A stretch of 64,000 nucleotides of DNA from Rhizorhabdus wittichii RW1 (GCA_000016765.1 CP000699.1:3745001-3809000); one strand, 5' to 3'; shown: positions 24,135-35,333, counted from the first letter of the stretch. Numbers and translations: made by a program. Notes: generated from the letters alone by a model not told the origin.

Positions 24135-25526
24135 ATGGCCAAGCAGGGCATATTGGCGGGGCCGCGGATCAAGCGGCTGCGGCGCGACCATGGCCATACC
24201 CAGCAGGCGATGGCCGAGATGCTCGGCATCTCCGACAGCTATCTCGCGCTGATCGAGGGCAATCGCCGGCCGCTGACCGCCGGGCTGATCCTCAAGCTCG
24301 CCGAGCTGTTCGACTTCGACATCCGCAGCCTCAGCCAGGAGGAGCCGGGCGGCGGATCGGCGGCGATGCGGCGGCGGCTGTCCGATCCGCTGTTCGCCGA
24401 CCTGTCGATCGACCGCGCCGAACTGGAGGCGTGGATCGACAACGCGCCCGGCGGGATCGAGGCCTTCGCCCGGCTGTTCGACCGCTGGCGGGAGGGCGGC
24501 GGCGCCGGCATGGCGGGCGAGGGCCCCAATCCGGTGATGGCGGCGCGGCGCGAGATCGAGCGGTGGCGCAACCATTTCGCCGATCTCGACGCCCAGGCCG
24601 AGGAACTGGCCGACGAGCTGCGCATCGGCGCGGGCGACCTCTACGGCGCGATCGCCGAACGGCTGCGGGTCAAGCATCAGCTCACCATCCGCATCCTGCC
24701 GTTCGACGTGATGCCCGACCGGTTGCGCCGGCTCGACCTCCACGCCCGCCAGCTCCAGCTCTCCGAGCTGCTCGACCCCGCCGCGCGCACCTTCCAGGCG
24801 GCGTTCCAGCTCGCCCAGATCGAGGCGCGGGCGGGGATCGACGCGCTGGTCGCCGGCGCGGCGTTCGGCGATCGCCCGGCCGAGCGGCTCTACCGCCGCC
24901 ACGTCACCTCCTATTTCGCCGCCGCGCTGATGATGCCCTATGGCCGCTTCCTGCGCGCCTGCGAGACGACCGGCTACGACATCCAGCTGCTCCAGCGCCG
25001 CTTCGGCGCGGGGTTCGAGCAGGTCGCGCACCGGCTGACCACCTTGCAGCGGGTCGGCGCGCGCGGGCTGCCCTTCTTCATGCTGCGGATCGACCGGGCG
25101 GGGCAATTGTCGAAGGGCTATGCCGGGGCCAGCGGCTCGGCGCTGATCGATGCGGTCCACCGCTGCCCGCTCTGGGCGATCCACCAGGCCTTCGACCAGC
25201 CGGGCCGGCTGATCCGCCAGCTTGCCGAACTCGAGGACGGATCGCGCTGGTTCACCGTCGCGCGCAGCGTCCGCCACCATGGCGGCGCGGCGGGCGTGCC
25301 GGCGGCCGAGCATGTCGTCGCGCTCGGCCTCGCCGCCGACCATGCGGCGGCGCTGGCGATCGCGCGCGGGATCGATCTCGGCGGCCCGGCCGATCCGATC
25401 GGCCTCGGCTGCACCCATTGCCAGCGCGCCGACTGCGTCCAGCGCGCCGCCCCCCCGCTCGGCCGCGCGCTCACCATCAACGAACGCGAACGCGGGCTGG
25501 CACCCTTCTCCTTCGTCGGGGATTGA
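24135..25526 (+). CDS. XRE-family regulator, short-chain fatty acyl / ScfR-RamB-like
   Basis: A 463-residue regulator. The N-terminal XRE helix-turn-helix is GPRIKRLRRDHGHTQQAMAE followed by LGISDSYLALIEGNRRPLT. A degenerate IrrE/ImmA-like domain follows; where the peptidase motif HExxH would be, the sequence reads ARTFQAAFQLAQIE, so no zinc site remains. The C-terminal domain ends with a cysteine cluster, GLGCTHCQRADCVQRAAPP, as in acyl-CoA-sensing regulators of the ScfR/RamB/PrpR-Mtb group. Those proteins control acetate, propionate or short-chain fatty acid genes. The target is not obvious from neighbours. Confidence 0.85.
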   Translation: MAKQGILAGPRIKRLRRDHGHTQQAMAEMLGISDSYLALIEGNRRPLTAGLILKLAELFDFDIRSLSQEEPGGGSAAMRRRLSDPLFADLSIDRAELEAWIDNAPGGIEAFARLFDRWREGGGAGMAGEGPNPVMAARREIERWRNHFADLDAQAEELADELRIGAGDLYGAIAERLRVKHQLTIRILPFDVMPDRLRRLDLHARQLQLSELLDPAARTFQAAFQLAQIEARAGIDALVAGAAFGDRPAERLYRRHVTSYFAAALMMPYGRFLRACETTGYDIQLLQRRFGAGFEQVAHRLTTLQRVGARGLPFFMLRIDRAGQLSKGYAGASGSALIDAVHRCPLWAIHQAFDQPGRLIRQLAELEDGSRWFTVARSVRHHGGAAGVPAAEHVVALGLAADHAAALAIARGIDLGGPADPIGLGCTHCQRADCVQRAAPPLGRALTINERERGLAPFSFVGD

Positions 25527-25540
25527 GGGGCCTCCTTTCG

Positions 25541-25628
25541 GTCATCCCGGCGGAGGCCGGGATCTCAGGCGTCTCCTGCCTCGACCTTTTCTCCTCTCTC
25601 CCGAGATCCCGGCCTCCGCCGGGATGAC
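25541..25628. repeat. family A palindromic repeat, GGCGGAGGCC subtype
   Basis: Two arms with CCCGGCGGAGGCCGGGAT and its complement. The loop and stem bases differ from the GGCGAAAGCC subtype while base pairing is kept. It lies between convergent genes. Confidence 0.88.
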
Positions 25629-25638
25629 GGTGGGGGAA

Positions 25639-26595
25639 TCACACCGGCGTCGCCGCAGCAGCGTCGAGCGCCGCCTTCTGCCCGGCCGACAGCGTCAGCG
25701 TCAGCGCCGGTAGCAGGCTCTCGACCTGCGCGACGCTGGTCGCGCTGGCAATCGGCGCGGTGATGCCGGGGGTGGCGAGGATCCAGGCGATCGCGACCTG
25801 CGCCACGGTCGCGCCGGTCTCGGCCGCCACCTGGTCGAGCGCGGCGAGCACGGCGTCGCCGCGCGGGCTGAAATGGTCGCCCAGCCACTGCGCGCGGGCG
25901 CCGCCCTTCATGTCCTCGGGCTTGCGATATTTGCCGGTCAGGAAACCGCCGGCCAGCGCATAATAGGACAGCACCCCGATCCCCCGGTCGAGGCAGAATT
26001 GCCGATAGGCGGCGGGGAAGCGGTCGGCGGTCATCAGGTTGAAATTGGGCTGGATCGCGCCATAGCCGACGAAGCCCTCTCGCGCGGCGACGTCGAGCGC
26101 GGAGGCGAGCCGCTCCTGCGGGAAGTTCGATGCGCCGATCGCGCGGACCTTGCCCGCCTTCACCAGCCGGTCGAACGCCTCGGCGACCGCTTCCTGCGGC
26201 ACCGTCTCATCGTCGACATGGGCATATTCGAGGTCGATATAGTCGGTCTGCAGCCGGCGCAGCGACGCCTCCACCCCGGCCGCGATCACCGCCGGGTCGA
26301 GCCCCTTCCTGCCGTCGATCGGCAGCAGCCCGACCTTGGTCGCGACCTGGATGCGGTCGCGGTTGCCGCGCGCCTTCATCCAGGCGCCGATCACCGTCTC
26401 GGACTCGCCGCCCGCCTTGCCGGCGAAGGCGGAATAGACGTCGGCGGTGTCGATCGTGGTGATGCCCGCCGCCGCGAAGGCGTCGAGGATCGCGAAGCTC
26501 GTCGCCTCGTCGGCGGTCCATCCGAACACATTGCCGCCGACGACCAGCGGCGACACCGACAGGCCGGTGGCGCCCAGCGCGCGTTTCTCGATCAT
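25639..26595 (-). CDS. aldo/keto reductase
   Basis: A 318-residue NADPH-dependent oxidoreductase of the AKR (YajO/Tas-like) type. The N-terminus RALGATGLSVSPLVVGGNVF and the catalytic tetrad can be read: Asp and Tyr in DTADVYSAFAGKAGG, Lys in VATKVGLLP and His in LEYAHVDDE. The C-terminal cofactor region includes the late segment PGITAPIASATSVAQVESL. Substrate unknown. It is a single-gene unit with repeat copies on both sides. Confidence 0.9.
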   Translation of the reverse strand: MIEKRALGATGLSVSPLVVGGNVFGWTADEATSFAILDAFAAAGITTIDTADVYSAFAGKAGGESETVIGAWMKARGNRDRIQVATKVGLLPIDGRKGLDPAVIAAGVEASLRRLQTDYIDLEYAHVDDETVPQEAVAEAFDRLVKAGKVRAIGASNFPQERLASALDVAAREGFVGYGAIQPNFNLMTADRFPAAYRQFCLDRGIGVLSYYALAGGFLTGKYRKPEDMKGGARAQWLGDHFSPRGDAVLAALDQVAAETGATVAQVAIAWILATPGITAPIASATSVAQVESLLPALTLTLSAGQKAALDAAAATPV

Positions 26596-26656
26596 GATGG
26601 GCTTCTCCTCACGGTTCGGGACATTTCCGGATTCGATCGAATCCTACCGTTTTCCC

Positions 26657-26680
26657 TCATTCCCGTGAAAGCGGGAATGA
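26657..26680. repeat. family A solo arm (single hairpin)
   Basis: TCATTCCCGTGAAAGCGGGAATGA is a single hairpin arm with a G-T wobble in the stem, without a partner arm. It lies upstream of the aldo/keto reductase and downstream of the convergently placed ManC stop. Confidence 0.75.
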
Positions 26681-26709
26681 CGGAGGGGGCTGGAGAAACC
26701 CGACCGCGG

Positions 26710-27795
26710 TCAGAAGGGGGCGTCGAGCGTCTCGTGCCCCCTGGCCTTGAGCGCCTCGACGATCGTCTTGACCTCCTGGCTGCTGCCGCGCGGCAGGATC
26801 ATCACCGCGTCGCGCGTCGCCACCACGATCAGGTCGTGGATGCCGGCGGTGGTGACGACCGGCCCCTCGCTGCGGATCAGGCAGCCGCTGGTGTCGATCG
26901 CCACGACGTCGCCCTGGACGACGTTGCCCTGCTCGTCGGGAAGGCCGAGCAGGTGCAGCGCGTCCCAGCTCCCGACGTCGGACCAGCCCATCTCGACCGG
27001 CACCACGGCGACCCGGTCGGCCTTCTCCATCACCGCATAGTCGATCGATTCGGACCGCGCCGACAGGAAGGCCTCGGCGGCCGGGATGACCATGCTGCCG
27101 TCGCGCGCGGCGCCGTCGAGCGAGGCGCGCACCGCCGCCAGCATCTCGGGCTCGAACCGGTCGAGCGCGGCGAGATAGGCGTCGGCGCGGAACAGGAAGA
27201 TGCCGCCGTTCCAGCTGTAGTTGCCCTCGGCCAGATAGGCGCGGGCGCGGTCGAGGTCGGGCTTCTCGACGAAGGCGTCGACCTTCTGCACGCCCGGCGC
27301 GATGTCCGCGCCGCGGCGGATATAGCCATAGCCGGTCTCGGGCGTGTCGGGGGTGATGCCGAAGGTGACCAGCCATCCGTCGCGGACCAGCGGCATCGCC
27401 GCCGCGATCGCGGCGTGGAAGGCGGCGACGTCGTCGATCACATGGTCGCTCGGCATCACCAGCAGCGGCGCGTCGGGCGCCGATTCGAGCGCGGCCAGCG
27501 CGATCGCGGGGGCGGTGTTGCGCCCCGCCGGCTCCAGGATGATCGCCGCCGGCCGGTCGTGCTGGAGCTGGGTCGCGATCTCGGCGGCGTGAAGCGCGTT
27601 GGTGACGATGATCGACGGGCCGAAGCGCGCCCGGTCGGCGCAGCGCCCGGCGGTCATCTGCAACATCGTCCGTTCGCCGGTCAGCGCCAGCAGCTGCTTC
27701 GGCCGGCGCGACCGCGACAGCGGCCACAATCGGGTTCCGGACCCGCCCGACAGGATGACGGGGGTTATCAAGGTGGTGGAAATGGCGGGCTCCAT
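26710..27795 (-). CDS. manC: mannose-1-phosphate guanylyltransferase
   Basis: A 361-residue nucleotidyltransferase making GDP-mannose for exopolysaccharide. The signature VILSGGSGTRLWPLSRSRRP is at the N-terminus, with the sugar-binding FVEKPDLDRA and MGWSDVGSWDAL. It lacks the C-terminal phosphomannose isomerase domain of bifunctional ManC proteins (about 470 residues) but keeps a short left-handed helix end. ATG at 27795 (MEPAISTTLITPVILSGG) is chosen since the long upstream open frame is antisense to the neighbouring glycosyltransferase. It is divergent from that gene with a 96-bp shared promoter region. Confidence 0.9.
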   Translation of the reverse strand: MEPAISTTLITPVILSGGSGTRLWPLSRSRRPKQLLALTGERTMLQMTAGRCADRARFGPSIIVTNALHAAEIATQLQHDRPAAIILEPAGRNTAPAIALAALESAPDAPLLVMPSDHVIDDVAAFHAAIAAAMPLVRDGWLVTFGITPDTPETGYGYIRRGADIAPGVQKVDAFVEKPDLDRARAYLAEGNYSWNGGIFLFRADAYLAALDRFEPEMLAAVRASLDGAARDGSMVIPAAEAFLSARSESIDYAVMEKADRVAVVPVEMGWSDVGSWDALHLLGLPDEQGNVVQGDVVAIDTSGCLIRSEGPVVTTAGIHDLIVVATRDAVMILPRGSSQEVKTIVEALKARGHETLDAPF

Positions 27796-27891
27796 GGTCC
27801 AGAAGGGGCGGGCCGTTATCGGATAGCAACCGGTCGAGCGGCAAGGGGGTTTCATGGCGTGGGGGATGGAACCGGTGGCGCGGTTTAGGCG

Positions 27892-29280
27892 ATGCTGAGG
27901 ATCTTCAAACATTATATCGCCTATCCGGTGCTGCTTCTCTGCGTGATCGACTTCGCGGTGCTGCTGCTCGTCGCCGAGGCGGGCTGGGTGCTGCGCCTGC
28001 GGCAGATCGGTGCCGATCCGGGATCGGTGTGGGGCCGGCTGCCCCAGCTGCTGACCTTCGCGCTGGCGATCCAGGCGCCGATGATCGGCGTCGGCGTCTA
28101 TGCCGCGGAATCGATGCAGACCTTCCGCTTCGCGGCGGCGCGGCTGCTGGTCGCGATCTCGCTCGGCGTCATCCTGATCTCGGTGCTGCACTTCGTCTCG
28201 CCCGGCATCACCCTGTGGCGGTCCAACTCGCTCTACTCGATGGTGCTCGCGGTCGTGCTGCTGCTGATGGTGCGCGTCCTGCTCGGCGGCTTCGTCAGCG
28301 GCGACAGGTTCAAGCGCCGCATCCTGCTGCTCGGCGCCGGCCAGCGCGCCAGGCGGGTGGCCAATCTCGAGAATCGGGTCGGCTCCAGCTTTCTGATCGC
28401 CGGCTGCGTCGACATGAAGGACGCGCCGCCGCAGATCGAGACGGCGATCTCGCGGACCGAGGTCGAAAGCCTGTCCGAGCTGGTCGAGACGACCCAGGCG
28501 AACGAGGTCGTCCTCGCGCTCGACGAACGCCGCAACACCGTGCCGGTCGACGCGCTGCTTCGGCTCAAGACCACCGGCGTCCACGTCACCGACATCTCCG
28601 ACTTCCTCGAACGCGAGACCGGGCGGATCGACCTCGACACGGTGCGGCCGTCCTCGCTGATCTTCTCCGACGGCTTCTCCTCGGGCCGCGAGCTGTCGAT
28701 GGTGCTCAAGCGCGGCTTCGATCTGCTGCTCAGCGCCTTCCTGCTGATCCTCGCCGCGCCGATCATCCTCGTCACCGCGCTGCTCGTGAAGCTCGACAGC
28801 CCCGGCCCGGCCTTCTACCGGCAGGTCCGCGTCGGCCGCTTCGGCGCCACCTTCGAGATCCTCAAGCTCCGCTCGATGCGGCAGGATGCGGAGGCCGGCG
28901 GCGCCGCGATCTGGGCGCAGCAGGGCGACCCGCGCGTCACCCGCATCGGCAAGATCATCCGCCTGATCCGGGTCGACGAGCTGCCCCAGCTCTGGACCGT
29001 GCTGAAAGGGCAGATGAGCTTCGTCGGGCCGCGCCCCGAACGCCCCGAATTCGTCGCCGAGCTCGAACGGCAGATCCCCTTCTATGCCGAGCGGCACATG
29101 GTGAAGCCCGGCATCACCGGCTGGGCGCAGATCAACTATCCCTATGGCGCCAGCCTCGACGATGCGCGGCACAAGCTCGAATATGACCTCTACTACACCA
29201 AGAACTACAGCCCCTTCCTCGACCTGCTGATCATCCTCCAGACGATGCGCGTCCTGCTCTGGGCCGAAGGCGCCCGGTAA
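27892..29280 (+). CDS. polyprenyl glycosylphosphotransferase of the XrtA/PEP-CTERM (EpsB-like) type
   Basis: A 462-residue inner-membrane enzyme that loads the first sugar phosphate on undecaprenyl phosphate for exopolysaccharide. Four or five N-terminal transmembrane helices are followed by a CoA-binding-like Rossmann region (RRILLLGAGQRARRVANLEN). One more helix precedes the conserved sugar transferase domain with LKLRSMRQDAEAGG, VDELPQLWTVLKGQMSFVGP and RPERPEF. The overall form matches the TIGR03013 group found beside PEP-CTERM sorting systems. The two following genes encode the PrsK/PrsR pair, 5 nt downstream. Confidence 0.88.
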   Translation: MLRIFKHYIAYPVLLLCVIDFAVLLLVAEAGWVLRLRQIGADPGSVWGRLPQLLTFALAIQAPMIGVGVYAAESMQTFRFAAARLLVAISLGVILISVLHFVSPGITLWRSNSLYSMVLAVVLLLMVRVLLGGFVSGDRFKRRILLLGAGQRARRVANLENRVGSSFLIAGCVDMKDAPPQIETAISRTEVESLSELVETTQANEVVLALDERRNTVPVDALLRLKTTGVHVTDISDFLERETGRIDLDTVRPSSLIFSDGFSSGRELSMVLKRGFDLLLSAFLLILAAPIILVTALLVKLDSPGPAFYRQVRVGRFGATFEILKLRSMRQDAEAGGAAIWAQQGDPRVTRIGKIIRLIRVDELPQLWTVLKGQMSFVGPRPERPEFVAELERQIPFYAERHMVKPGITGWAQINYPYGASLDDARHKLEYDLYYTKNYSPFLDLLIILQTMRVLLWAEGAR

Positions 29281-29285
29281 GACCG

Positions 29286-31432
29286 ATGGCGCGGGGGCTG
29301 GAAGCCGCGATGCTGGCGCAGCAGACGGAGCTTCCGCCCGTCTACGCCGCCACCTTGCCCGAACCGGTGATCCTCGCCGCGACCCAATGGGGGCACGGCC
29401 TCGCGGCCTTCATGTTCGCGGCGCTGGTCTGCTGGCAGGCGACGGTGCGCAGCGGCGGGCCGCGCCGGATCGCGCTGACCCTCGCCTGCGCGCTGACCGC
29501 GCTCTGGTGCGCGCTGGTCGCGCGCTACGGCGCGGGCGGCATATCGTCGAGCGTGGCGAAGAGCCTCGCCGACATCGCCTGGCTCGGCTTCCTCTTCGCG
29601 CTCCAGCCGCCGGTCGCGGCCGGGCGGCGGCGGCCGGCGATCATCGCCATCTACGCGCTGCTCGGGGCGCTGCTGCTGGCGGCGATCGTCATCAAGCTGC
29701 TGCCGCTCGCCTTCACCGGCAGCCCGCGCATCCAGGCCGGCCTGTTCCTGACCGGCCAGTCGCTGCGCGTCGCCAGCGCGATCGGCGGCCTCTGCCTGCT
29801 CCACAATCTCTATACCGCCGCCTCGCCGGAGGCGCGCTTCGGGCTCGGCTCGCCGATGCTGGCGCTGGCGGTGATGTGGACCTTCGACCTCAACCTCGCG
29901 ACCGTCGCCTATCTGATCAACGGCTGGCCGACCGGGCTGTTCGGGCTGCGCGGGGTGGTGATGGTGCTGATCGCGCCGCTGCTGGTGACGGTCAGCCGGC
30001 TCGCCACGCTCGATCGGATGCGGGTGTCGCGCGCCACCGGCTTCCAGACGCTGACGCTGGTGCTGAGCGGCGCCTATCTGGCGGCGATGGTGCTCACCGC
30101 GCGGCTGCTCGCGGTGGTCGGCAACCTCGCTTTGCTGCCGCGGCTCACCGTCGCCGCCTTCTTCGTCGCCTTCGCGCTCTCGCTCTTCCCGTCGACCCGC
30201 TATCGCCAGCGGCTCAAGAAGACGCTCGGCCGCCAGCTCTTCCAGCATCGCTACGACTATCGCCTCGAATGGCGCCGCTTCACCGAGACGGTCGGCCAGC
30301 CCGGCGAGGATGCGCCGCCGCTCGCCGAACGGACGGTGAAGGCGATCGCAGACATCTTCGACTGTCCCGGCGGCCTGCTGATGCTGTGCGGCCCCGACGG
30401 CGGGCTGGAGGCGTCGGCGCGCTGGAACTGGCCGTCGCTCGATCCGCCGCTCGCCGCCGCCGGCACCGGCCTCGCCCAGCATCTCCAGGCCGACGGCGTC
30501 GTCGAGGTCGAGCGGCTGCGCCGGGGCGAGGAACCCGAGGCGGCGGCGCTGGTTCCCGCCTGGATGGTCGAGGAGGAGGAGGCCTGGGCGCTGGTGCCGC
30601 TGATCCATTTCGACCGGCTGGTCGGCGCGGTGCTGCTCGAACGCCCGCGCGAGCCGCGCCTGCTCGACGACGAGGACCACGACCTGCTCCGCGTGGCGGG
30701 GCGGCAGGTCGCCAGCTACCTCGCCGAGGCGCGCGGGCAGGAGGCGCTGTCCGACGCGCGCCGCTTCGACGAGTTCAACCGGCGCTTCGCCTTCATCATG
30801 CACGACATCAAGAATCTGGTGAGCCAGCTCAGCCTGCTCGCCCGCAACGCCGAACGCCACGCCGACAAGCCCGAGTTCCGCGCCGACATGATCGACACGC
30901 TGCAGAATTCGGTCGGCAAGATGAACGACCTGCTCGCGCGCCTGTCGCAGCATCATCGCGCCCGGCCCGACGAGCCCGCCCCCCATTCGCTGCGCACGCT
31001 GGTCGAGGAGGTGGTGCGCGATCGCTCGGGCGGCCATGGCATCCGCATCGTCGGCCGCGACGATGTGATGGCGACGGTCGATCCCGACCGCTTCCAGCAG
31101 GCGCTCGGCCACCTCGTCCAGAACGCGATCGACGCGAGCGATCCGGCCGCGCCGGTCGAGGTCGCGATCGGCCGGCGCGGGCTGGAGGCGGTGGTCGAGG
31201 TCGTCGATCGCGGCTGCGGCATGTCGGCCGAGTTCGTCCGCACCCGCCTGTTCCATCCCTTCTCCTCGACCAAGGACGGCGGCTTCGGCATCGGCGCCTA
31301 TGAGGCGCGCGCGCTCGTCACCGGCATGGGCGGCCGGCTGGAGGTGCAGAGCCGTCCCGGGGAGGGAAGCCGTTTCACCATCGTCCTGCCGCTGACCGCG
31401 CTGCTCGGCGGCGACCTGTCGAAGGGAGCCGC

Positions 31433-31436
<4 letters not shown>
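29286..31436 (+). CDS. prsK: PEP-CTERM system sensor histidine kinase PrsK
   Basis: A 716-residue membrane kinase. The N-terminal half has about nine hydrophobic helices. A GAF-like domain follows (about residues 330-470). The phosphoacceptor region is RRFAFIMHDIKNLVSQLSLL, and the ATPase domain has LVQNAIDASDPAA (N box), VVDRGCGMSAEF (G1) and KDGGFGIGAYEAR (G2). This architecture and the HDIKN H-box are typical of PrsK, which controls PEP-CTERM/exosortase genes with PrsR. The stop overlaps the prsR start by four bases. No exosortase (xrtA) is in the window. Confidence 0.9.
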
Positions 31437-32788
<1,352 letters not shown>

Positions 32789-32796
32789 GGCAAGCT

Positions 32797-32875
32797 CGTC
32801 ATCCCGGCGAAAGCCGGGATCTCCCTGTCTTCTCCGCGCTGAAGAAATGAGATTCCGGCTTTCGCCGGAATGACG
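32797..32875. repeat. family A palindromic repeat, GGCGAAAGCC subtype
   Basis: Two arms with CCGGCGAAAGCCGGGAT and a slightly diverged TTCCGGCTTTCGCCGGAAT; the change is compensated within that arm. It starts 8 nt after the prsR stop codon and could act as its 3' hairpin. Confidence 0.88.
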
Positions 32876-32895
32876 CGGGGGGTATCGGCCCGACC

Positions 32896-33732
32896 ATGAC
32901 CGACCCCGCCATCCTCGCCCGCATCGCCGACGCCCTCGAGCGGATCGCGCCGCCGCCCGCGCCGCATGCCGATCCGGCGGCGCATCCCGCCTATGTCTGG
33001 CGCGACCATGGCCTCGCCGTGGCCCGCGTCTTTTCGCCGCTGCCGCTCGACCTGCTGACCGGGGTCGACACGCAGAAGGCGGCGCTGCTCGACAATGCCC
33101 GGCGGCTGGCGACCGGCGCCGCCGCGCACGACGTGCTGCTGTGGGGCGCGCGCGGCGCGGGCAAGTCGGCGCTGGTCAAGGCGACCGTCGGCGAGCTGCG
33201 CGGGCAGGGCCATGACGTCGCGCTGATCGAGATCGCCGGCGAGCGGATCGAGGAGCTGCCGCGCCTGTTCGCGCTGATCGCCGACGTGCCGCGCGCCTTC
33301 GTCCTGTTCCTCGACGATCTCGGCTTTGACGAAGGCGCTTCCGGGGCCGCGGGCGGACAGGGCCCGCGCCTGCTGCGCTCGATGCTCGAAGGCGGGGCCG
33401 AGGCGCGGCCGGCCAATGCCCGGCTCCACGTCACCGCCAACCGCCGCCACATCGTCTCGCGCGACCTGCGCGAGCAGGACAGCCCGATCAACCCGCGCGA
33501 CGTGGTCGACGACAAGCTCGCGCTCGCCGACCGCTTCGGCCTGTCGCTCGGCTTCCACGTCTGCGACCAGGACACCTATGTCGCGATGGTGCAGGGCTAT
33601 GCCGACCGCTACGGCCTCGCCTTCGAACCGCTCGACGCGATCGCCTGGGCCACCCAGCGCGGCAGCCGCTCGGGCCGCGTCGCCTGGCAATATGTCGTCG
33701 AACTGGCGGGGCGGGCTGGTAAGAAGCTCTAA
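32896..33732 (+). CDS. DUF815 family AAA ATPase
   Basis: A 278-residue P-loop ATPase. Walker A is LLWGARGAGKSALVKATVGE, Walker B is AFVLFLDDLGFDEG, and a sensor-like segment LHVTANRRHIVSRDLREQD follows. The N-terminal region (PPPAPHADPAAHPAYVWRDH) and overall length fit DUF815 proteins, whose cellular role is unknown. It stands alone between repeat A and repeat B copies. Confidence 0.88.
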   Translation: MTDPAILARIADALERIAPPPAPHADPAAHPAYVWRDHGLAVARVFSPLPLDLLTGVDTQKAALLDNARRLATGAAAHDVLLWGARGAGKSALVKATVGELRGQGHDVALIEIAGERIEELPRLFALIADVPRAFVLFLDDLGFDEGASGAAGGQGPRLLRSMLEGGAEARPANARLHVTANRRHIVSRDLREQDSPINPRDVVDDKLALADRFGLSLGFHVCDQDTYVAMVQGYADRYGLAFEPLDAIAWATQRGSRSGRVAWQYVVELAGRAGKKL

Positions 33733-33735
33733 CTT

Positions 33736-33878
33736 CCCCTCCCTTTCAAGGGAGGGGATCGAGGGGTGGGTGCGAGCGTAGCGAGCATCCTCGATCGTCC
33801 AGCGGAACTCCGCCAAGGGGGATCGACCCCCTTGGCTCCGTCACCCACCCCCAGCCCCTCCCTTGAAAGGGAGGGGGG
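33736..33878. repeat. family B repeat, about 143 bp (MITE-like)
   Basis: Terminal hairpins CCCCTCCCTTTCAAGGGAGG and its counterpart CTCCCTTGAAAGGGAGGG flank an internal segment beginning GGGTGGGTGCGAGCGTAGCG and ending CACCCACCCC. Two more copies occur at 40053-40194 and 45189-45328. The size, terminal inverted repeats and conserved interior suggest a non-autonomous mobile element. Confidence 0.85.
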
Positions 33879-33879
33879 C

Positions 33880-35316
33880 TCAGACCGCCGCCGGTAATCT
33901 TACCCGAATCTGCAATCCCCCCAGGTCCTCGCTCTCCTCCAGCGCGATCGTGCCGCCATAGATGCCGATCACGTCGCGGACGATGGCGAGGCCGAGGCCG
34001 GTGCCGGGCTTGCCCGTGTCGAGCCGCGCGCCGCGTTCGAACAGCTTGCCGCGCTCGGCCTCGGGGATGCCGGGGCCGTCGTCCTCGATCAGCAGCTCGA
34101 CCCAATCGGCCTTGCGCCCGTTGGGCAGGTCGGTCGCGACCCGCGAGACGGTGACGAAGACGCGGCCCTGGCCATATTTGGCGGCGTTCTCGATCAGGTT
34201 GCCGAGAATCTCGTCGAGGTCCTGCCGCTCGACATGGGCGACCGCCTTCTGGTCGCCGGCCAGGTCGACGGTGACGTGGCGGTGCATCCGCGCCATCGCC
34301 CGCTCGACCGCCTTGAGCGACGGCCAGATCTCGGAGCGCGCCTGGGCGTTGGCGCGCCGGCCGACCGCGCGAGCGCGGGCGAGGTGATGGTCGACCTGGC
34401 GGCGCATCGTCATCGTCGTCCGCACCACCGTCTCGGCCAGCTCGGGGCTGTTCGCGGTCGCCTCGTTCATCAGCACGGTCAGCGGGGTCTTGAGCGCATG
34501 GGCGAGGTTGCCGGCATGGCGGCGGGCCTCCTCGGCCTGCCGCTCGTTATGGGCGAGCAGCTCGTTGAGCTCCTCGACGAGTGGGCGGACCTCGTTGGGG
34601 AATTTCGCGTCGATCCGCGCGCTGATGCCGGAGCTTACCGCCGACACCGCCCGGCGCAGCGTCCTGAGCGGCCACAGCCCATAGGTCGCCTGGAGCGCGG
34701 CGAGGATCAGCAGGCCGAGGCCGAGGATCGCGAAGGAGCGCACCAGCGTCCGCCGCAGCACCGCGATCTGGTCGTTGAGCCCGGCACGGCTGGCGGCGAC
34801 CTGGAAGCGCCATTCGGTCGCCGATCCCGGCAGCCGCACCTCGCGGTCGAGCACGCGCAGCGGCTCGCCGTCGAACTCGTCGCTGTCGGCGACGTGGAGG
34901 GTGCGGCCATGGTGCGGATCGCCCTGGCGCAGCGCCCGGTCCCACAGCGATCGCGACCGGAACGGCTCATGGGCATGGCCCGACACCTGCCAGTAGAGCC
35001 CCGAATAGGGTTCGAGGAAGCGCTGGTCGCCGAGCGGCCGGTTGAAGCGGACCTCGCCGTCGGGCCCGATCTCGGCCGAGGCGATCATCGCGTTGAGCAC
35101 ATATTCGAGCTGCGCGTCGAAATTACGGGTGATCGCCTCGCTCAGCACCCGGTCGAGCGCGAAGCCGCCGCCGACCAGCAGCACGCCGATCCACAGCGCC
35201 GCGATCGAGATCATGCGCCGGGTCAGCGATCCGGTCGAGGCCCTGCTGCCGAGGGCCCGAGCCCGCGCTGCCGCGAAGATGCGTCTTGGGCCTTTAAGGA
35301 TGGGATCGAGTCTCAC
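33880..35316 (-). CDS. sensor histidine kinase (PhoQ-like), partner of the OmpR-type regulator at 35478
   Basis: A 478-residue membrane kinase from GTG 35316. It has a TM helix (ISIAALWIGVLLVGGGFALD), a periplasmic sensor segment, a second TM helix with HAMP, the H-box LAHALKTPLTVLMNEA, the N-box LIENAAKYG, and G-boxes DDGPGIPEAE and GTGLGLAIV. The frame stays open upstream through a family A repeat (it would read PSFPRKREST...MDSRFRGNDG); that part is repeat sequence, so a start downstream of it is needed. GTG 35316 (VRLDPILKGPRRIF) or the internal Met in MISIAALW are the candidates. It is in an operon with the regulator and a PepSY protein. Confidence 0.85.
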   Translation of the reverse strand: MRLDPILKGPRRIFAAARARALGSRASTGSLTRRMISIAALWIGVLLVGGGFALDRVLSEAITRNFDAQLEYVLNAMIASAEIGPDGEVRFNRPLGDQRFLEPYSGLYWQVSGHAHEPFRSRSLWDRALRQGDPHHGRTLHVADSDEFDGEPLRVLDREVRLPGSATEWRFQVAASRAGLNDQIAVLRRTLVRSFAILGLGLLILAALQATYGLWPLRTLRRAVSAVSSGISARIDAKFPNEVRPLVEELNELLAHNERQAEEARRHAGNLAHALKTPLTVLMNEATANSPELAETVVRTTMTMRRQVDHHLARARAVGRRANAQARSEIWPSLKAVERAMARMHRHVTVDLAGDQKAVAHVERQDLDEILGNLIENAAKYGQGRVFVTVSRVATDLPNGRKADWVELLIEDDGPGIPEAERGKLFERGARLDTGKPGTGLGLAIVRDVIGIYGGTIALEESEDLGGLQIRVRLPAAV

Positions 35317-35333
35317 CGATGTCTCTATCCTGC

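Noticed and set aside
25873-27888. A 671-codon plus-strand frame opposite the aldo/keto reductase and manC
   Set aside because: Both minus-strand genes have complete catalytic motifs; the plus-strand product is low-complexity shadow sequence.
29205-31256. A 683-codon minus-strand frame opposite prsK
   Set aside because: prsK has clear kinase motifs and is coupled to prsR; the antisense product has no recognisable features.
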